A stretch of 64,000 nucleotides of DNA from Thermothelomyces thermophilus ATCC 42464 (GCF_000226095.1 NC_016474.1:2232001-2296000), one strand, 5' to 3'; positions 38,517-51,435 are shown, counted from the stretch's first letter. Made by a program: numbers and translations. The notes: generated by a model from the sequence alone, not told the origin.

Positions 38517-38962
38517 TATCACAGATAAGCATATAGACGGCCTAGCAGGCTATAGCTAGGACACGGGACATTCCGACAGCCAATCACTTAATAGACTAAT
38601 TAGAAGATTATCACCGCCAAGACTAAGGTCTTTACTAGTGATAATAACATATCACTATCGATAACGTAGAATCACGGAGTAAAAGGAGAAATAGTACTAG
38701 TAATAACTATTAAAGAGGGATAGACAATTATATATATATAGCTAGCTAGTCACTTGTTAGGTAGACTCTAAAAGTTTACTAGTAGTAATAATTATAATTA
38801 TAGTACTTATACTAAGCATTGCTAATTACTATAAGAGATAACTCTAGTGTTGTTATGAACCCTTTGGCTTTATCGAATCCTTTAGACGACCTGCCTACTT
38901 GTCCTGCTCAATCTACCTTCGTCTGAACCCTTTTAGAAGAAGTCTGAGTTGGGTTCGTCACA
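38517..38962 (+). repeat. 3' LTR of copy 5 (U3 type A)
   Basis: A 446-bp LTR, TATCACAG to TTCGTCACA, preceded by the purine tract GGAGGGGCATCA and followed by the TSD CTTTC (38963-38967). Confidence 0.9.
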
Positions 38963-38967
38963 CTTTC
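38963..38967. repeat. Target-site duplication CTTTC of copy 5, right
   Basis: Exact partner of 31368-31372. Confidence 0.85.
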
Positions 38968-40270
38968 TAGCGATGGTAGTTTCGTATATTTTGGTAGGGT
39001 ATTCGTAAAGATGTAAGAGAAGCCCTTAGGTTTTCTTTTCTTCATCCTAGGTAGTGATAATAATGTCCCTCTAGATAGATGTAGAAGAGTCTACTTATAT
39101 AGAAAAAGATATCCTTAACTTATAAAAGAAAGAAGAACTATATCTTGCTACTCTAATCTATTAGAGTAAATGAGTGTTAAAAGCTCTCTTTGCTACTATA
39201 TATATAGTGCTTATATAGTGCTATTAAGGACGTTAAGGCGAATGACAAGGTTCCCCTTGATGTTTAGTATACGTTTCCTACTACTAGCTTGTTTAAGTGT
39301 TTTCGATACTACTAGGGCTATTAGATAAGCTGCTTCCTAGTAAGTATATATTTTGGTAACAATTCCCTAGATATTAATAATTGTTTAGGCTACTAGTACT
39401 ATAATTAGTAATATAGTCGACCTTATAATCATTATTTAATCTGCCTATAAGGTCGTTTTAGCCCTAAAGCTAGATGTAGCTAACTTTAAGGACTTATTTA
39501 TACTTAGTAAGCGCTATTACTATTATATTACTATGCTTATAAATAATATAGCTATTACTTTTAAGGTAGTTAAGAAATATTACTAGTCTAATATAGATCT
39601 TATTAATAATAGTAGTAAGAAGATTACTTCTATAGGAACCTATTTATTTTCGCTTATAATTTAGCGTAGATACTAATATATTTATAAGAGTAATAACTGG
39701 CATATAGTAGGTTTATAACTAATTATAAGTATATAATTATAGTTACTAACCTACGTCCTAAGTTTAACACTAATATAGTATATTTAGTCGTGTTTCGGTC
39801 TACCTAATTATTTACTAATATGGTATAGGTACTATATAATCTTATAATCTAGTAGCATTTGCTACTACCTTACCTAAAGCCTATTAACAAAGGTCATATC
39901 ACTTAGTAGATAGCTAAGTATAAGTTTATCACTAAACTAGGTACACTTATAATAGGAGCCCTAGGTAATAAAGGCAAGGCAGCCTGATTTTTAGGCAAAT
40001 ATATAGTGGACTTAGAGTTTATCTCTTATAATAGCTTTTAACAAGGTTTTCAAGGTAGTAAAATTTTATCTTATTTTCATTTTCTTTTAATTATATAAAG
40101 TAAATACTCTTTCGGTCTTAAATAAATATTATAGATTTGCTTTACTAGTTTATAGTACTATAATATAAATGTTGTTTTTTACTAATTTTAGTATCTCTAG
40201 TAAGGCCTTCTTTACTATAGTTTTAGCATGATATCAATTTAAAATATAGTTGTCTATAATATAGCTTAAG
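38968..40270. other. RIP-mutated, unassigned AT-rich stretch
   Basis: About 1.3 kb with very high TpA content and no usable reading frame on either strand. It does not match the chromovirus copies, the non-LTR element or the Tc1 element. A faint plus-strand frame around 39400-39900 (many Tyr, Ile and Asn codons) suggests a decayed coding sequence, but I cannot name it. Confidence 0.4.
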
Positions 40271-40499
40271 GCCCCTCCTAGGGTACCTTTCTCTAGGCCT
40301 TTTCTATAGTATTTCGATCGTAGTCTCGGGGCGTATTACTATAATAACGTACTACCCTACCTAGCGTACTTTTCCTTAGGATATATATCCGGGCGTTTTC
40401 TATAGGTACCCTCTTCTTAGCCTCTTCTTATACTTTTCTACACCGTGTTATAGGCGCTCCGTAGTCGTAACACGCTTCCTAAACTTACGTACTTTACCC

Positions 40500-43400
40500 C
40501 ATATATTAGCGATGTCTTCTTTATCTACTTACTAGTTAAATTTAGAGGGCTATCCCCTTTACTTTACTAGGAACTAATAGGTCCTACTATCGGCTTACTT
40601 TACTAAAACTTCCTTAACCTCCTATTCTTTATCATCCTCGAGCTCTAGTATTAGCATTTGTTCTGCCTTGTTTTAGTTATATAGGTGCTATAGTTTGAGT
40701 AGGGAAATAGGGAAGATATTATATAACTAAGTGTACTATATAGGTAATATTAGCTAATATATTAGTAAACTAACTAGGTTAAGTACCTGAAATAGGCTAA
40801 TAAATTTAGGGGTTAATTTTTTAGATATATTTAACTTAAGATTCTAGGTCGAGAGTAGGATAAAGTCGTCCTTTCTAAATACCCTTTCTTAATACTTTTA
40901 GTTATGATAAATTTTGTAATTTTAGATGGCTTCTTTCTAATGCCTTTCTAGTTATTTTCGTAATACTTATAATTTTTTGATTCGTTCTATTATATTAAGG
41001 TAATACCTTCCTTTAGGTAAATTGTCTCCGATTTATAATGAAATTATAAGGTTATAGCCTATTAATACTTAAAAAGGGGGTAACCTAGTAGTTATATTAA
41101 TAGCATTATTATATATAAACTTTACTTCTGAAAGGATTTATACCTAAATTATAAGGTTTACTATAGTAAAATAATGAAGGTATTATATAAGTGTTTAGTT
41201 ACTTTACTTAATTTAGCTATTAGTTTGGGGGTAAAATGCTATAGAAAGCCTTCTATTAATATAGTTTAGGTAATAGAGATCTGCCTAAAATTGTAAAGTA
41301 AATATAGAGCTACGATCACTTATATAGCCTTCTAATATATTATATTTAAGTTTAATCTCCTTATAAGTTAGCTTAGCAAGCTATTAACTCATAATGTCTA
41401 AGTTAATAGTAAAGAATCGGTTTATCTTAGTATAATAGTCTATAATTATAAGTATTATATTCTTCTCTTCTACTTAGAAGTTTACTATGGGAAAACCTAT
41501 AATTATATCTATACTAATCTCTTACTAAGGTCGGTTAGGGTTCAGTGGAGATTCTAAGCCATTATAACCTTAATACTATCTTAGCTTATTCGTTTAGTAA
41601 ATATAGTAGGTTTAATACTAATGCCTAACGTCTCTCGCTAGGCCTTGCTAGTTAAACTTTCTTTAAATAAGTTCACTGGTTCTTTTAGGGCTAAAGTGCC
41701 TAGCTCTAGCATTATTATAATATAACTAGAGGATTTCTTACCTTATAGTTTCTTCTATAGGGATATAAAGCGCTCTCTTATAGAGTAGCTTACCGCTATA
41801 TCCTAAAGACTATAGTTCGGCTTTGCTAGTACTTTGCTAGCTTTTTATTATACCTTTTTCTAGGCCTTCCCTTACTCTTTAAGTTAAAGGGTCTAATCTT
41901 TGGAGCTCTAAAATATATTCTCTAAATATTTATAATGGCTAGATAGCAGAAGCTGATTCTAGTCTTACCGCCTCTTTAGCCTATCTTTATAATAGAATCG
42001 GCTTTCTTTCAAGGTATACTTATTCTATATTATATAATCTCTTTAGATTGACTTTTAACGACTAGACTCTGATTTAGCATTAAAAAGATTACGAAACTCT
42101 CTATACTTCTTATACCTTTTTATAGTTTACTATCTTCTTTTAAATTATAGGTAACTATTTTTAGTTCCTAAGAGGATTATCTTCTTTATAATCTAGTCTT
42201 CTTAAAAGGCTATCCATAAGGTTTCGCTTCCCTAGCTAGTACTTAATAGTAAAATCGAAGCCTAAGAGATATATATATTATCTAGCTTAGTAATTATTAA
42301 GTTAGGTTTATCTTATAAATTCTTATAAATTATCATAATCTAAATAGACTATAATTTTACAAAGATTTTCTATTAAATAGTATTACTAGTACTTAAAACT
42401 TTCTATAATTACTATCATTTCCTTATTAGAGGTATTATAATAGTAGGCTAGTCCTAAGAACTTAGCTAATTAGAATGTAATAAGATGTTTTTAAGAGTCC
42501 TCTACTTACTATAATAAGACGGCCCCTATTATAAATATAAAAGCGTTTGTTTCGATAGTTATCAGCTTTTTAGAATTAAAATGCCAGAGAACCAGTGCCG
42601 ATTTAAAATGGTTTTTAATTTCTTAAAATGCTTTTTATTCTTTAAGGTTAAATTAGACTCCTCTTAGTTTCTTTCTCTTTTCTAGCCCCTTTAGTAGACT
42701 TATTAGGGGGTAGGCGATCTATAAAAAATTACGAATGAATTTCCGATAAAAATCAATAAATCTAAGAAATACCTAAATGTCGTAATAGGTCCAAGGTTCT
42801 AGCTATTTCTCTATTATTTCAATTTATACTAGGTCTATTATAATTCCTCACTAATTTACTATAAATCTAAGGAAGTTAACTTAGTCCTTATAAAATAAAT
42901 ATTTACTAGGTTTATAATATAGCTATATATTTTATAGTTATTTAAAGACCTTCTAGATATATTTCATATATATTTTATAGTTAGGTAAAAAAATTAAGAT
43001 ATTATCTAAATAAACTATATAAAATTCGTTAAATAATCTACCTAATGCTTAATAAATATAATTTTAAAAAGTAGCTAATATATTTATTAGGCTAAATAGT
43101 ATAACTAAGTATTTAAATAATCTATAGCAAGTTTAAAAGGCGGTTTTCTACTTATCCCCTTCTTATATTTAAATCTAATAGTAAGTATCTTTAATATTAA
43201 GCTTAGTAAAGAATTAAGCGCCGGAAGTACAGTTAAGAATCTCCGAAATAAGGAGTAATAGATAGCGATTCTTCCAGGTAATTATATTAAGTCCTTAATA
43301 ATTAATATAAAGACAAAGGCTTCTGTTCTTTTTAGGTATAAATAGAACTAGGCTAGCTACCAAACTCCTAGAAGGTCAAATCCTCCCCTTAGTAAGGTTT

Positions 43401-44200
43401 TTATCTAAGTATTCCTATAATATACGAAGTTTATACTAGGATAGGGGGTAAATTAGTCTAACTAGAGGAGTCGCCCCTAGTTATAGATCGATCTTATAGT
43501 TAATTACTTTAAACGAAGGAAGGATGCTCGAATTTATTATATCTATTATATTAGCGAAGTCTTATAGCTTAGGGGGAACTTCTTCTGAGTTTCCTAAGGG
43601 TTTCGGTTCTTCCTTGTTAGGGAATAGATCTATAGGGATATCTAAAATAATAATTAATATAGAGACCCTAGCTCCCCTTTGGCAGTCCTTTTCTATTCTT
43701 TTAGAGTACTAGAGTTAGGCTATCTTAGTCTCTAATAGAAACTACCAGCGATTCTCTATTAGGAATAATGAGATAGTAAGATCGCTAAGTATAGGTATTC
43801 TTAATAAGACTAGCAAGGTTTTGACATTATAGCTAACGGTAATATAGGGGTAATTATATTAACGTATAGTTCTATATTTATCGGTTAGTATAATCGGTAC
43901 TTAATATATCTTATAAGATGCTATAACCGTTTTGTTAAACTATTAAATTATAAGTAGAATATAAGTAAGTCATTTTAATTAATATTTCTAAATAAGGTTA
44001 AAGTCTATAATATTTACTTCTATATAAGAATCTAGGTTTACTATCGTTAAAATGCCTTTATATATATTTATTATGATAGCTATATATATATACTCCCTTT
44101 TTAGGTTATTCCTTATAGCTATTCCTATAGTATTAGGGTTTACTATAAGTGATTCCCATTTCCCTAGCGAAAACGGCTTAAGCCCTAGTAACTAAGGTAT
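40500..44200 (-). pseudogene. RIP-mutated pol of element Y
   Basis: Pol remnant. The RT catalytic box reads YLDNILIF at about 43020-42985 (second Asp to Asn, a G-to-A change). The integrase core segment with its first catalytic Asp reads SIDIIIGFP at about 41500, followed by an IILIIIDYYTKI stretch. A chromodomain reads ExEVKEVLVK...FLVKxRG near 40640-40530. The order RT, integrase, chromodomain marks a chromovirus. A short open plus-strand frame at 43524-43712 is antisense to it and is not supported as a gene. Confidence 0.7.
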
Positions 44201-45480
44201 TAGCCCTATTAGTAAGAGGTAACTTATACTATTTCTAGGTAATCTCTTATAAAATATCCTTCCTTCTTACATTGGAAATATAAGCTATTACTTCATATCT
44301 TAGGAATAGGGGTTAATATAAGGTTAGAGGCACCTTATAAGGCCGATAGTAGCTTCGTTATAGGTCTAGTTTAATAGTAAGATAATAATATATAGAAATG
44401 TAATATATTAGGCATATAATGTAATTAATCTCGAGTTAGTAGTAAAAAGGGGGTAGTCTAACTACAATTTAGTCGCTAGAAGCTATATTAGATCTATAAT
44501 ACTAATTATACCATTCCTTCTTACATCTCTAGGTAGTAGGTATAGTAATAGTTAATATATTAAATAAGGAAAGGCGATAGCTTAGTATAAAAGCTTAGAG
44601 CTCGGCTTTTCTCGTCCTAATAGGGAAACTAAGCTTTAAGAGATTTAAGATAATAGTAAAGATCTTATAGGGATTAGCTATTTTGCTAGTAAGCCGAATT
44701 TAAGGCCTTAGCTACTTAAGATACCTAGTCTATAAGGTTAATTATATAGGCGTTTATCTACTTTTTAAATAGAGTCTAGTTACCTTCTAGCTAATTACAC
44801 TCTTTAGGTAATACGTTCTGATAATAGCTATATTAGCGGTTCTAAGGTTACTTATCTATATAATTAAGTATAAATAGAATATAGTTTTATAATATTTTAA
44901 ACTACTTAAGGTCTCCCTAAAAAGTATATTATAAATCTTAGAGCTACTCTTACTATTACTAGTAGGTTATTATATTAGTAAATTAAATTAGATTAGTAAC
45001 CTTAATAGCCTTAGAATAGTTTTCTAAATTATTAGAATTAGAGGATTTAGTAAGTAATTAAGGTCGTTTTAAGGCCTTTATATAGTCTAATAGTCCTAGC
45101 TTCTCTAATGAAAACTTTTCCTAGTCTTATAGTTACTATAGCCTTTTTAGCTCCTTAACCTAGCCTTCTAGATTCTAGATAAGTTCTTTATAATTAGGGC
45201 CTTATATCGAGGGCTCTAAATTAGAGGGTATTAAAATATAAAGAAGGGGTTTAGAATAGGTTTATAGCTAATACTAGGCTAAAAGAGTCTCGCCTTAGCT
45301 CAAGGGTTCTTCCTCTAATTCCATGAGCGTTAAATAACTAAATAATAGTACTATCTCAATTAATAAAGGGTTAGAAGGATCAGAAAACTATTAAGGTAGC
45401 CTACTACTAGGCTAGTTACCAAGGGAGGTAGCACTATTACAAAGGCCTTTCTAAGCAGGTTTATATTAATCACGGGGGGT
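44200..45480 (-). pseudogene. RIP-mutated gag of element Y
   Basis: Region between the LTR and pol of element Y. A CCHC-type knuckle is readable at about 44282-44239 as (Y)FQCKKEGYFIRDY, where Tyr replaces mutated Cys/His. The rest is Leu-, Lys- and Glu-rich with many stops. Start and end are approximate. Confidence 0.55.
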
Positions 45481-45504
45481 AGAAGGAGTTAATTACTCTA
45501 GGGC

Positions 45505-45752
45505 TGGCAGGCTGCCCTATCTATATCTCTCTCGAATTATAGTTTTAAAAAACTGATCCTTAGGGAGGAAAACCTCCCTTTTGGATCCGTAGGCTAATCG
45601 ATATACCTTATACTACAGATCGGTTATCCCCTTTTCCCGGCCATGCCCCGATTGTGCCTGTTATAGCAGGGTTATACCTATTAGTGCCTAGGTACGGGCC
45701 CTCCGGCTGCTATGGCCTGGCCGTAGGCACGGGTCGGCATGCGTTTATAACA
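45505..45752 (-). repeat. 5' LTR of element Y
   Basis: GC-richer block. Read on the minus strand it begins TGTTATAAACGCATGCC at 45752 and contains a strongly GC-rich section (about 45640-45740). The inner boundary (about 45505) is uncertain. It lacks any similarity to the LTRs of copies 1-7. Confidence 0.5.
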
Positions 45753-45789
45753 AATGATTATAAGGACTATTATAATAGACAAAGACTAT

Positions 45790-45816
45790 AGAGGTTGGCT
45801 TCAAAAGATATTATAG
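45790..45816 (+). repeat. Left inverted terminal repeat of the Tc1-type transposon
   Basis: The 27 bases here match the reverse complement of 62694-62720 with two differences; the core is GAGGTTGGCTTCAAAAGATA. Similarity outward is weaker, so the outer end of the repeat is not fixed and the TA target duplication cannot be placed with certainty. Confidence 0.6.
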
Positions 45817-46066
45817 CCCTGTGCCAAGGCTTGGCATATTACAACGTGCGAAATGTACTAATGATCCTATTTATATTATAATTTCTATAGTTTAGTGATC
45901 TCCCTTATATATCTAGGGTTTATTCCTACCTAACCTTTTACCTAAGTCTACCAAGTCTTCTAGATCTAGTAGTTATAATACTTTCAGAGCGTTTTAGTAA
46001 GCTTTCTTTTGTCGATTTAATAGATCTAACTAACTAGTTATTAGCCTTTGTAGTGCCTTCTATATA

Positions 46067-46281
46067 ATGGCGCCAACCGAGTCTATCCCGACCAAGTCTA
46101 TCCCGACCGAGTCTTTAATGCCTACCAAATCAAGCCGTAAATATACGACTCCTGCCTAACAGGTACAAGCTCTAATTCTCCATTCAAAGGGAGCTAAGAT
46201 ATCGGAAATCGAGGCTATAACTAGGATAAAAGAGAGGACATTCTATATAATATTAAAAAGAGCAAAAGAATAAAGATATAT
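46067..46281 (+). pseudogene. Tc1-type transposase, N-terminal part (before copy 6)
   Basis: First 215 bases of the transposase gene, from ATG at 46067. It encodes a Thr/Ser/Pro-rich start (MAPTESIPTKS), then a helix-turn-helix of the kind found at the N-terminus of Tc1 transposases (QALILHSKGAKISEIEAITR). Two in-frame stops (TAA at former CAA-type codons) come from RIP. The frame breaks off at the TATAT target site of copy 6 and continues in phase at 61156. Confidence 0.7.
46277..46281. repeat. Target-site duplication TATAT of copy 6, left
   Basis: TATAT before the 5' LTR of copy 6; its partner is at 61151-61155. Removing one copy restores the transposase reading frame. Confidence 0.85.
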
Positions 46282-46738
46282 TATCACGAGCCAACCATAT
46301 ACCGTGACCCAGTAGGGCACAGGAGGCTAAATGAGCCACCAATTAAGAAGGGCACGAAGCAAGGCTAACATAGGATCGCTAGGGAGCACGGGCTACTATA
46401 GGCAAACGATTGCTAAAAGGGAAAGATAGCAGAGGATAGCTAGCTACTAAAGGCGATCTAAGGACAGGATAGAAAGGGACTATAAGCGATCAGCAGAAAT
46501 ATATATATATATAAATAGCCACTCATTATAGTAGACTCTAGGAGTTTACTAGTAATAGTAACCTAACCTATAATTACAGTACTTATACCAAGCATTACTA
46601 ACTATTGTAAGAGATAACTCTAGTATTATTATAAACCCTTTAGCTTTACTAAATCCCTTAGACGACCTATACGCTTGTCTTATTTAATTTACCTCTATCT
46701 AAACCCTTTTAGAAGAAGTCTAAGTTAGGTTCGTTATA
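46282..46738 (+). repeat. 5' LTR of copy 6 (U3 type C)
   Basis: A 457-bp LTR, TATCACGAGCC to TTCGTTATA. The U3 is of type C, shared with the LTR at 27143-27594, and fairly well preserved. R-U5 matches all copies. A TATA run lies at about 46500-46513. Confidence 0.9.
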
Positions 46739-46765
46739 CGTTACTATTACTCCCTTTGTTCTATT

Positions 46766-49027
46766 ATAGCTTAGAACAGAGGTAATTTCAACCTTGATAT
46801 CGATATAGCTACTAACGTTACGGCCGAATAGCTACTTGCCTAGCTCGGTCAACTCTAGCAGCGGATCTAGAAGTTAGACTAGAGAGACAAGGTTGCTTAA
46901 GCTCGGATTAAGGAACTCGAAAATAGCGAAAAGCACTTGTAGAAGCTGGTCAATAAGGCCTATACTAAAATCAAAGCACTCGAGGGCGCTAAAGCAAGCT
47001 ATATTAAGATCGAACTACCTGGCAAATATAGAGGAACTAAGGAGGATCTCGTAGGATTCCTAATAAACCTCTAATCTTATTTCTGGCTTAATGACGACAA
47101 GTTTCTAGACGATAAAGCCAAAGTCCTCTATATAGCTATAAGACTAGAGGGCAAGGTACTTAGATAGTTTGAGCCTATATAGAATGACTATCTTATTAAG
47201 GAAGACGAAGACGACCAAGACGTATTTATATAGGTAGTCTTTCGATCCTACGACCGGTTTAAAGAAGAGCTTTAGAAGGTTTTTAACGATAAAGATAAAA
47301 AGATTTATATATAAGAAAGACTTGCTAATCTCTGATAAACTAAATTAGTAACCTCTTACGCTATATAGTTTAGATAGGATATACTTAAGTCTTAGCTTAA
47401 CGATAAGATATTAATATAACTATTCTATAACGGCTTAAAGGAAAAGGTTAAAGACAAACTATATAAGTATAACTAGCCTAAAACTCTAGACGAATATATT
47501 ATATAGGCTATTAGAATTAATGATCGACTTTATATATAAGAGTAGTAGAAACGAGGTTAGATAAACGGAACTATAGTTAAGGCTAATAATAAGAAAAAAC
47601 AAGTATACGTTAGCATATTGTATAGAATATATCCTAGAGCTATAGATATAGATGTAGCATAGAAGTAAGATAAGAAAAAGACAGCTAAAGACAAGTCTAA
47701 CGTTACCTACTATAACTATAGAAAGAAAGGACATTATAAATAAGAATATTAAAGCTTAAAGAAGGACTAGAAACCAGTCCCTAGAAAGGAAATTACAGCT
47801 ATTAACGAAATTGCTAAGGATGTTATCAAAGTAACGGCTACAAGCTACAAGAATAGAGATAGTAATACAGATAGTCTTAGACGCGATGGCGATAGTAAAG
47901 ACAAACAAGCACTATACTCCAAATTAGTTACTATAGACCTAGAAATAGGTCTTGCCGAATAGGATATAGTAGGAGAATATACACCACCAATTTCGATTCT
48001 TTTAGCCTTAAGGCAGTAGGGTTTTATAGTTACCTAGAGGTAGGATAGATTATAGACGACTAATACCTAAGGAATCGAAAGACCTAGACCTAATGTTCCA
48101 TTCCTCTAGGAACGAATCGAATAGTACTATAACGAAGTTTTCCGGCTTAACACAGAACTACGTAAATAGGATAGACGCTTGATTTGACTTACCTAGTAGA
48201 GCGATAAAATGAGGGACAAGATAAGGGAACTCCGATGTATTATAGAAACTATTAAAGGGGAATAGCCTATAATATACGATAGGCCTAATAACTATACCAA
48301 GTATTTTGACGATTAGTAACTTAGCTATGACGTACGGAACCTAGAGTACTAGTTTATATATACAAACTGTAGAAAAGACAAACGTATGTAGGAAAACTAT
48401 TAGAAGAAATACTCTTACCTTAGCATTAGGGTACCTACAGTCTACGTATAGTAGGAAGGATTTGGAAAAGAATTCTAATACCTTCTAGGCAACGCTATAT
48501 AACTGTACCTATAATATAAGGCACATGTACAAGTGCCCTAGTTCTAGTATATATTATACAAATGCCGATACCACTTTCACGACAAATTTGAAAACAATTA
48601 CTAGCTGACCTGACAAGGAAATGAGGACGGAAGCCTCCGCCCTATGGAATAGGTCTATAATGTAGGAAACAGAGCAGCCGAATTACTCTAGAAAATCGAA
48701 GCCTACGATCTAGAAGGCATTATAGTAGTACTAAAACAAGCCTAGCCTAGGTACTATAGAATAGGACGAGATATATAGGACTCGTGCTAAAGTAATGACT
48801 GCCTCTACTACGTAGACAAAAAGAAATCGCGGATCTAGGAGCTTTAGATAAAGCTATAGTATATATAATGGAAAGTAGAACAGACTTAATGGTAGGAAGC
48901 TACTAGCACTTAATGGCTTATAGAAATAAGCACGATTGATGAAGCTACTATTAGCTAGATAACTAAAGAGGTTAGCACTAACCTAGGAAACGGGTTAGGG
49001 CCCTTCGAGGGGCCCGAAAACTATTAA
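46766..49027 (+). pseudogene. RIP-mutated gag of copy 6
   Basis: Gag remnant of exactly 2262 bases (ATG to ATA at 46766-46768; TAA at 49025-49027). It retains the family's long C-terminal extension. The knuckle region near 47710-47750 is mutated. The open minus-strand frame at 47486-47734 is an antisense shadow. Confidence 0.85.
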
Positions 49028-50970
49028 CGCCTATATAGCGGTAAGTAGTAGCATAGTATAGGAGGAACTAGTATAAGAGACTACTATATTAAGACCTCCT
49101 AGTAGAAATATAGGAAATCGCTATAATCTTTGGACGATAGTAGCAAGATAAGCGATTATAGATAATAGCACAATGGAAACAGCATAAAATGCTTGTACTA
49201 GTAGATAGTAGAGTAGAGATAAACCTAATTTTACTAACACTTATAAATTAGCTATAGATACCCTAGAGAATGAAGTAGAAGTATAGCATAGTCAAAGGGC
49301 TATTTCTAATATAATAGGTATATAGGGAGACCGAACCGATCGATATCACTATAGCAGGGAAAACCATAGTAGTTATATTTAGCATCGTAGATATAGGCAA
49401 CGACAAAGACATAATATTAGGATTACTATAGTATAAAGATTATGACCTAGATATTAGCTAGAAGAATAGTAGCTACCTGTGACCTCGAACGGAGTTATAT
49501 TTAACTAGCAAGATAGGGAGCACACAAGGATCGCGAGCAGACGATGCTTAGGGGAAGGCATGTCTTACAGATCTACTATAAGAGACGGATAATGGTAGGC
49601 AGACTACTATAGACTCTAGAAGAAGTAGTATAACGACACTAACGTTACAATAGGAGGAACGAGCTAAACCGCTAATAGCTGTTCTCTTTATTAACGAATG
49701 TAGAGCACTATAACTAGAGTAGTAGGTTAAGACAGGAGAAATCGCTAGCATTACTATAGTCGGAACCAAGTTTGTATACTATTAGAAAGCTAAGAGACAA
49801 GATAAGACTAGGGAAGTACCGAAGGAATATAAAGGATACCTAGCATTCGAACCGAAGTATCTAGAAGGATTACTAGAATATAGCCTATAGGATTACGAGA
49901 TCAAGCTTAAGGAAGGAGTATGATTAAAGTTCTTTAAGATTTACTATATGAGCTAGATATAGAATAAAGAACTTAAGCAATATTTAGAAGAGAATCTTTA
50001 AAGAGGATATATCTGCCTGTCGACATCGCTAGCAGGCTACCTAATCCTATTTATACCTAAGAAAGATAGAAAGCTATAGTTATATATTAACTATTAGTAA
50101 CTTAATAAATAGATTGTAAAAAACCGATACCTATTACCACTAATCTTATAGCTCTAAGATTAGTTAGTAGGAGCCTAATATTTTACATATCTTGACTTGC
50201 TATCGGCCTATAACTATATATAGATTAAAGAAGGCGACAAGTAGAAAACGGCCTTTAAGATACCCTATAGCTACTACAAGTACCTTATCATGCTATTTAG
50301 ACTTACAAACGTGCCGGCAACATTCTAAGCCCTAATTGATCAAGCTATCCGATCCTTTCTCGACAAATTTGTAGTATATTATCTCGATAATATACTTATC
50401 TTCTCTAAAACAATAGACAAACACCAGAAGTACGTAAGAGTAGTACTAGATATATTATATACGTATAAGCTATTAGTTAATAAGGAAAAGAGCGAATTCC
50501 ATGTTAGGAAGACGGTATTTTTAGAATACAAGATATCTCTAGGACAAATCTAAATAGAACCTTTAAAGGTTAAAGCTATTAAGGATTAGCTATAACTGAT
50601 GTCAGTTATAGAAGTACAAAGTTTTATCAGGTTTACGAACTTCTACCAAATGTTTATTAGGAACTTTAGAGCGATTATATAACCTTTGTACGAACTTACT
50701 AAGAAGAACGCTAAATTCTAATAGGAAGAGCAATATAAGTAAGCATTTATATAGATCTATAACGCCATTACTAAAGATCTAGTACTAGTGCTACCAGACC
50801 CTAAGAAGCTATTTAAGGTAGAAACGGACGCTTTAGACTACGCTATCGGAGGATAGTTAGGACAACGAGACAAACAAGGGAAGCTATATCCCATAGCCTT
50901 CTTTTTAAAGAAGCTCGATGGATTATATCTTAATTATCTAATCCATAACAAGGAACTACTTACGATTATC
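48990..50970 (+). pseudogene. RIP-mutated pol of copy 6, first part
   Basis: Pol remnant from the frameshift region (AGGAAAC at about 48985-48991) through protease and RT into RNase H. It is interrupted at TTATC (50966-50970) by copy 7 and resumes at 58574. The insertion point corresponds to the RNase H segment KELLAIVEAFKEW of the intact pol (about residues 640-652). Confidence 0.85.
50966..50970. repeat. Target-site duplication TTATC of copy 7, left
   Basis: TTATC before the LTR of copy 7; exact partner at 58569-58573. Joining the flanks with one copy restores the homology of copy 6 pol to the other copies (ACGATTATCGAAGCTT versus ACGATTGTCGAAGCTT). Confidence 0.92.
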
Positions 50971-51418
50971 TGTGACGAACCCAACTCAGACTTCTTCTGA
51001 AAGGGTCCAGACGGAGGTGGGTGAAGCAGGACAAGCAGGCAGGTCGTCTGAGGGATTCGGTGAAGCCAAAGGGTTCACAACAACACTTAGAGTTGTCTCT
51101 CACAGTAATCAGCAATGCTTGGTATGAGTACTGTGATTGTGATTGTTACCACTGGTGAACTCCCAGAGTCCACCATAACGAGTGACTAGCTAGCTATATA
51201 TACACAATTGTCTGTCCTTCTTCAATAGTTATCACCAGTACCACTCCTCCTTTCACTTCGTGATTCTGCGTTGTCGACGGTGACATGTTATTATCACCAG
51301 TGAAGACCTTAGTCTTGGCGGTGATAATCTTCTGATTGGTCCGTCAAGTGATTGGCTGTCGGAATGTCCCGCGTCCTGGCTGCAGCCTGCCAGGCCGCCC
51401 ATGTGCTTATTCGTGACA
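50971..51418 (-). repeat. 3' LTR of intact copy 7 (U3 type A)
   Basis: A 448-bp LTR, TGTGACGA to TCGTGACA on the plus strand, with imperfect inverted tips. By eye it is identical to the other LTR at 58121-58568, which implies a recent insertion. It contains the palindromic TATATATA at 51195-51202, a copy of the primer-match sequence at 51143-51153 and a nested inverted repeat at 51291-51327. Confidence 0.97.
51291..51327. repeat. Nested inverted repeat in the U3 of the copy 7 LTR
   Basis: TTATCACC (51291-51298) pairs with GGTGATAA (51320-51327), and inside it AAGAC (51303-51307) pairs with GTCTT (51312-51316). The same structure is in the other LTR (58441-58477) and, mutated, in copy 5. It could be a protein-binding palindrome or a cruciform; its role is unknown. 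Confidence 0.6.
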
Positions 51419-51433
51419 CGATGCCCCTCCTTC
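51419..51433 (-). other. Polypurine tract of copy 7
   Basis: On the minus strand GAAGGAGGGGCATCG runs directly into the 3' LTR. The purine run is 51424-51433. This is the expected primer site for plus-strand DNA synthesis and is conserved in all copies. Confidence 0.8.
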
Positions 51434-51435
51434 AA

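Larger units (their letters stand above)
31373..38962 (+). mobile_element. Chromovirus copy 5, full length, RIP-mutated sister of copy 7
   Basis: Complete 7590-bp element with 446-bp LTRs, 5-bp TSD CTTTC, gag, pol and antisense gene, all broken by RIP-type substitutions. It shares U3 type and antisense-gene type (including the poly-T intron tract) with the intact copy 7, showing that this very subfamily was subject to RIP earlier. Confidence 0.9.
40271..45752 (-). mobile_element. Second chromovirus family (element Y), RIP-mutated, left LTR not seen
   Basis: Minus-strand Ty3/gypsy element unrelated at the DNA level to copies 1-7. In order on the minus strand there is an LTR at the right end (ending at 45752), gag with a CCHC knuckle (about 44282-44239), RT with YLDNILIF (about 43020-42985), an integrase core (SIDIIIGFP and IDYYTKI, about 41500-41420) and a chromodomain (about 40640-40520). 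Stops are RIP-like throughout. No matching LTR is found at the left, so the 3' end is truncated or too decayed. Confidence 0.75.
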
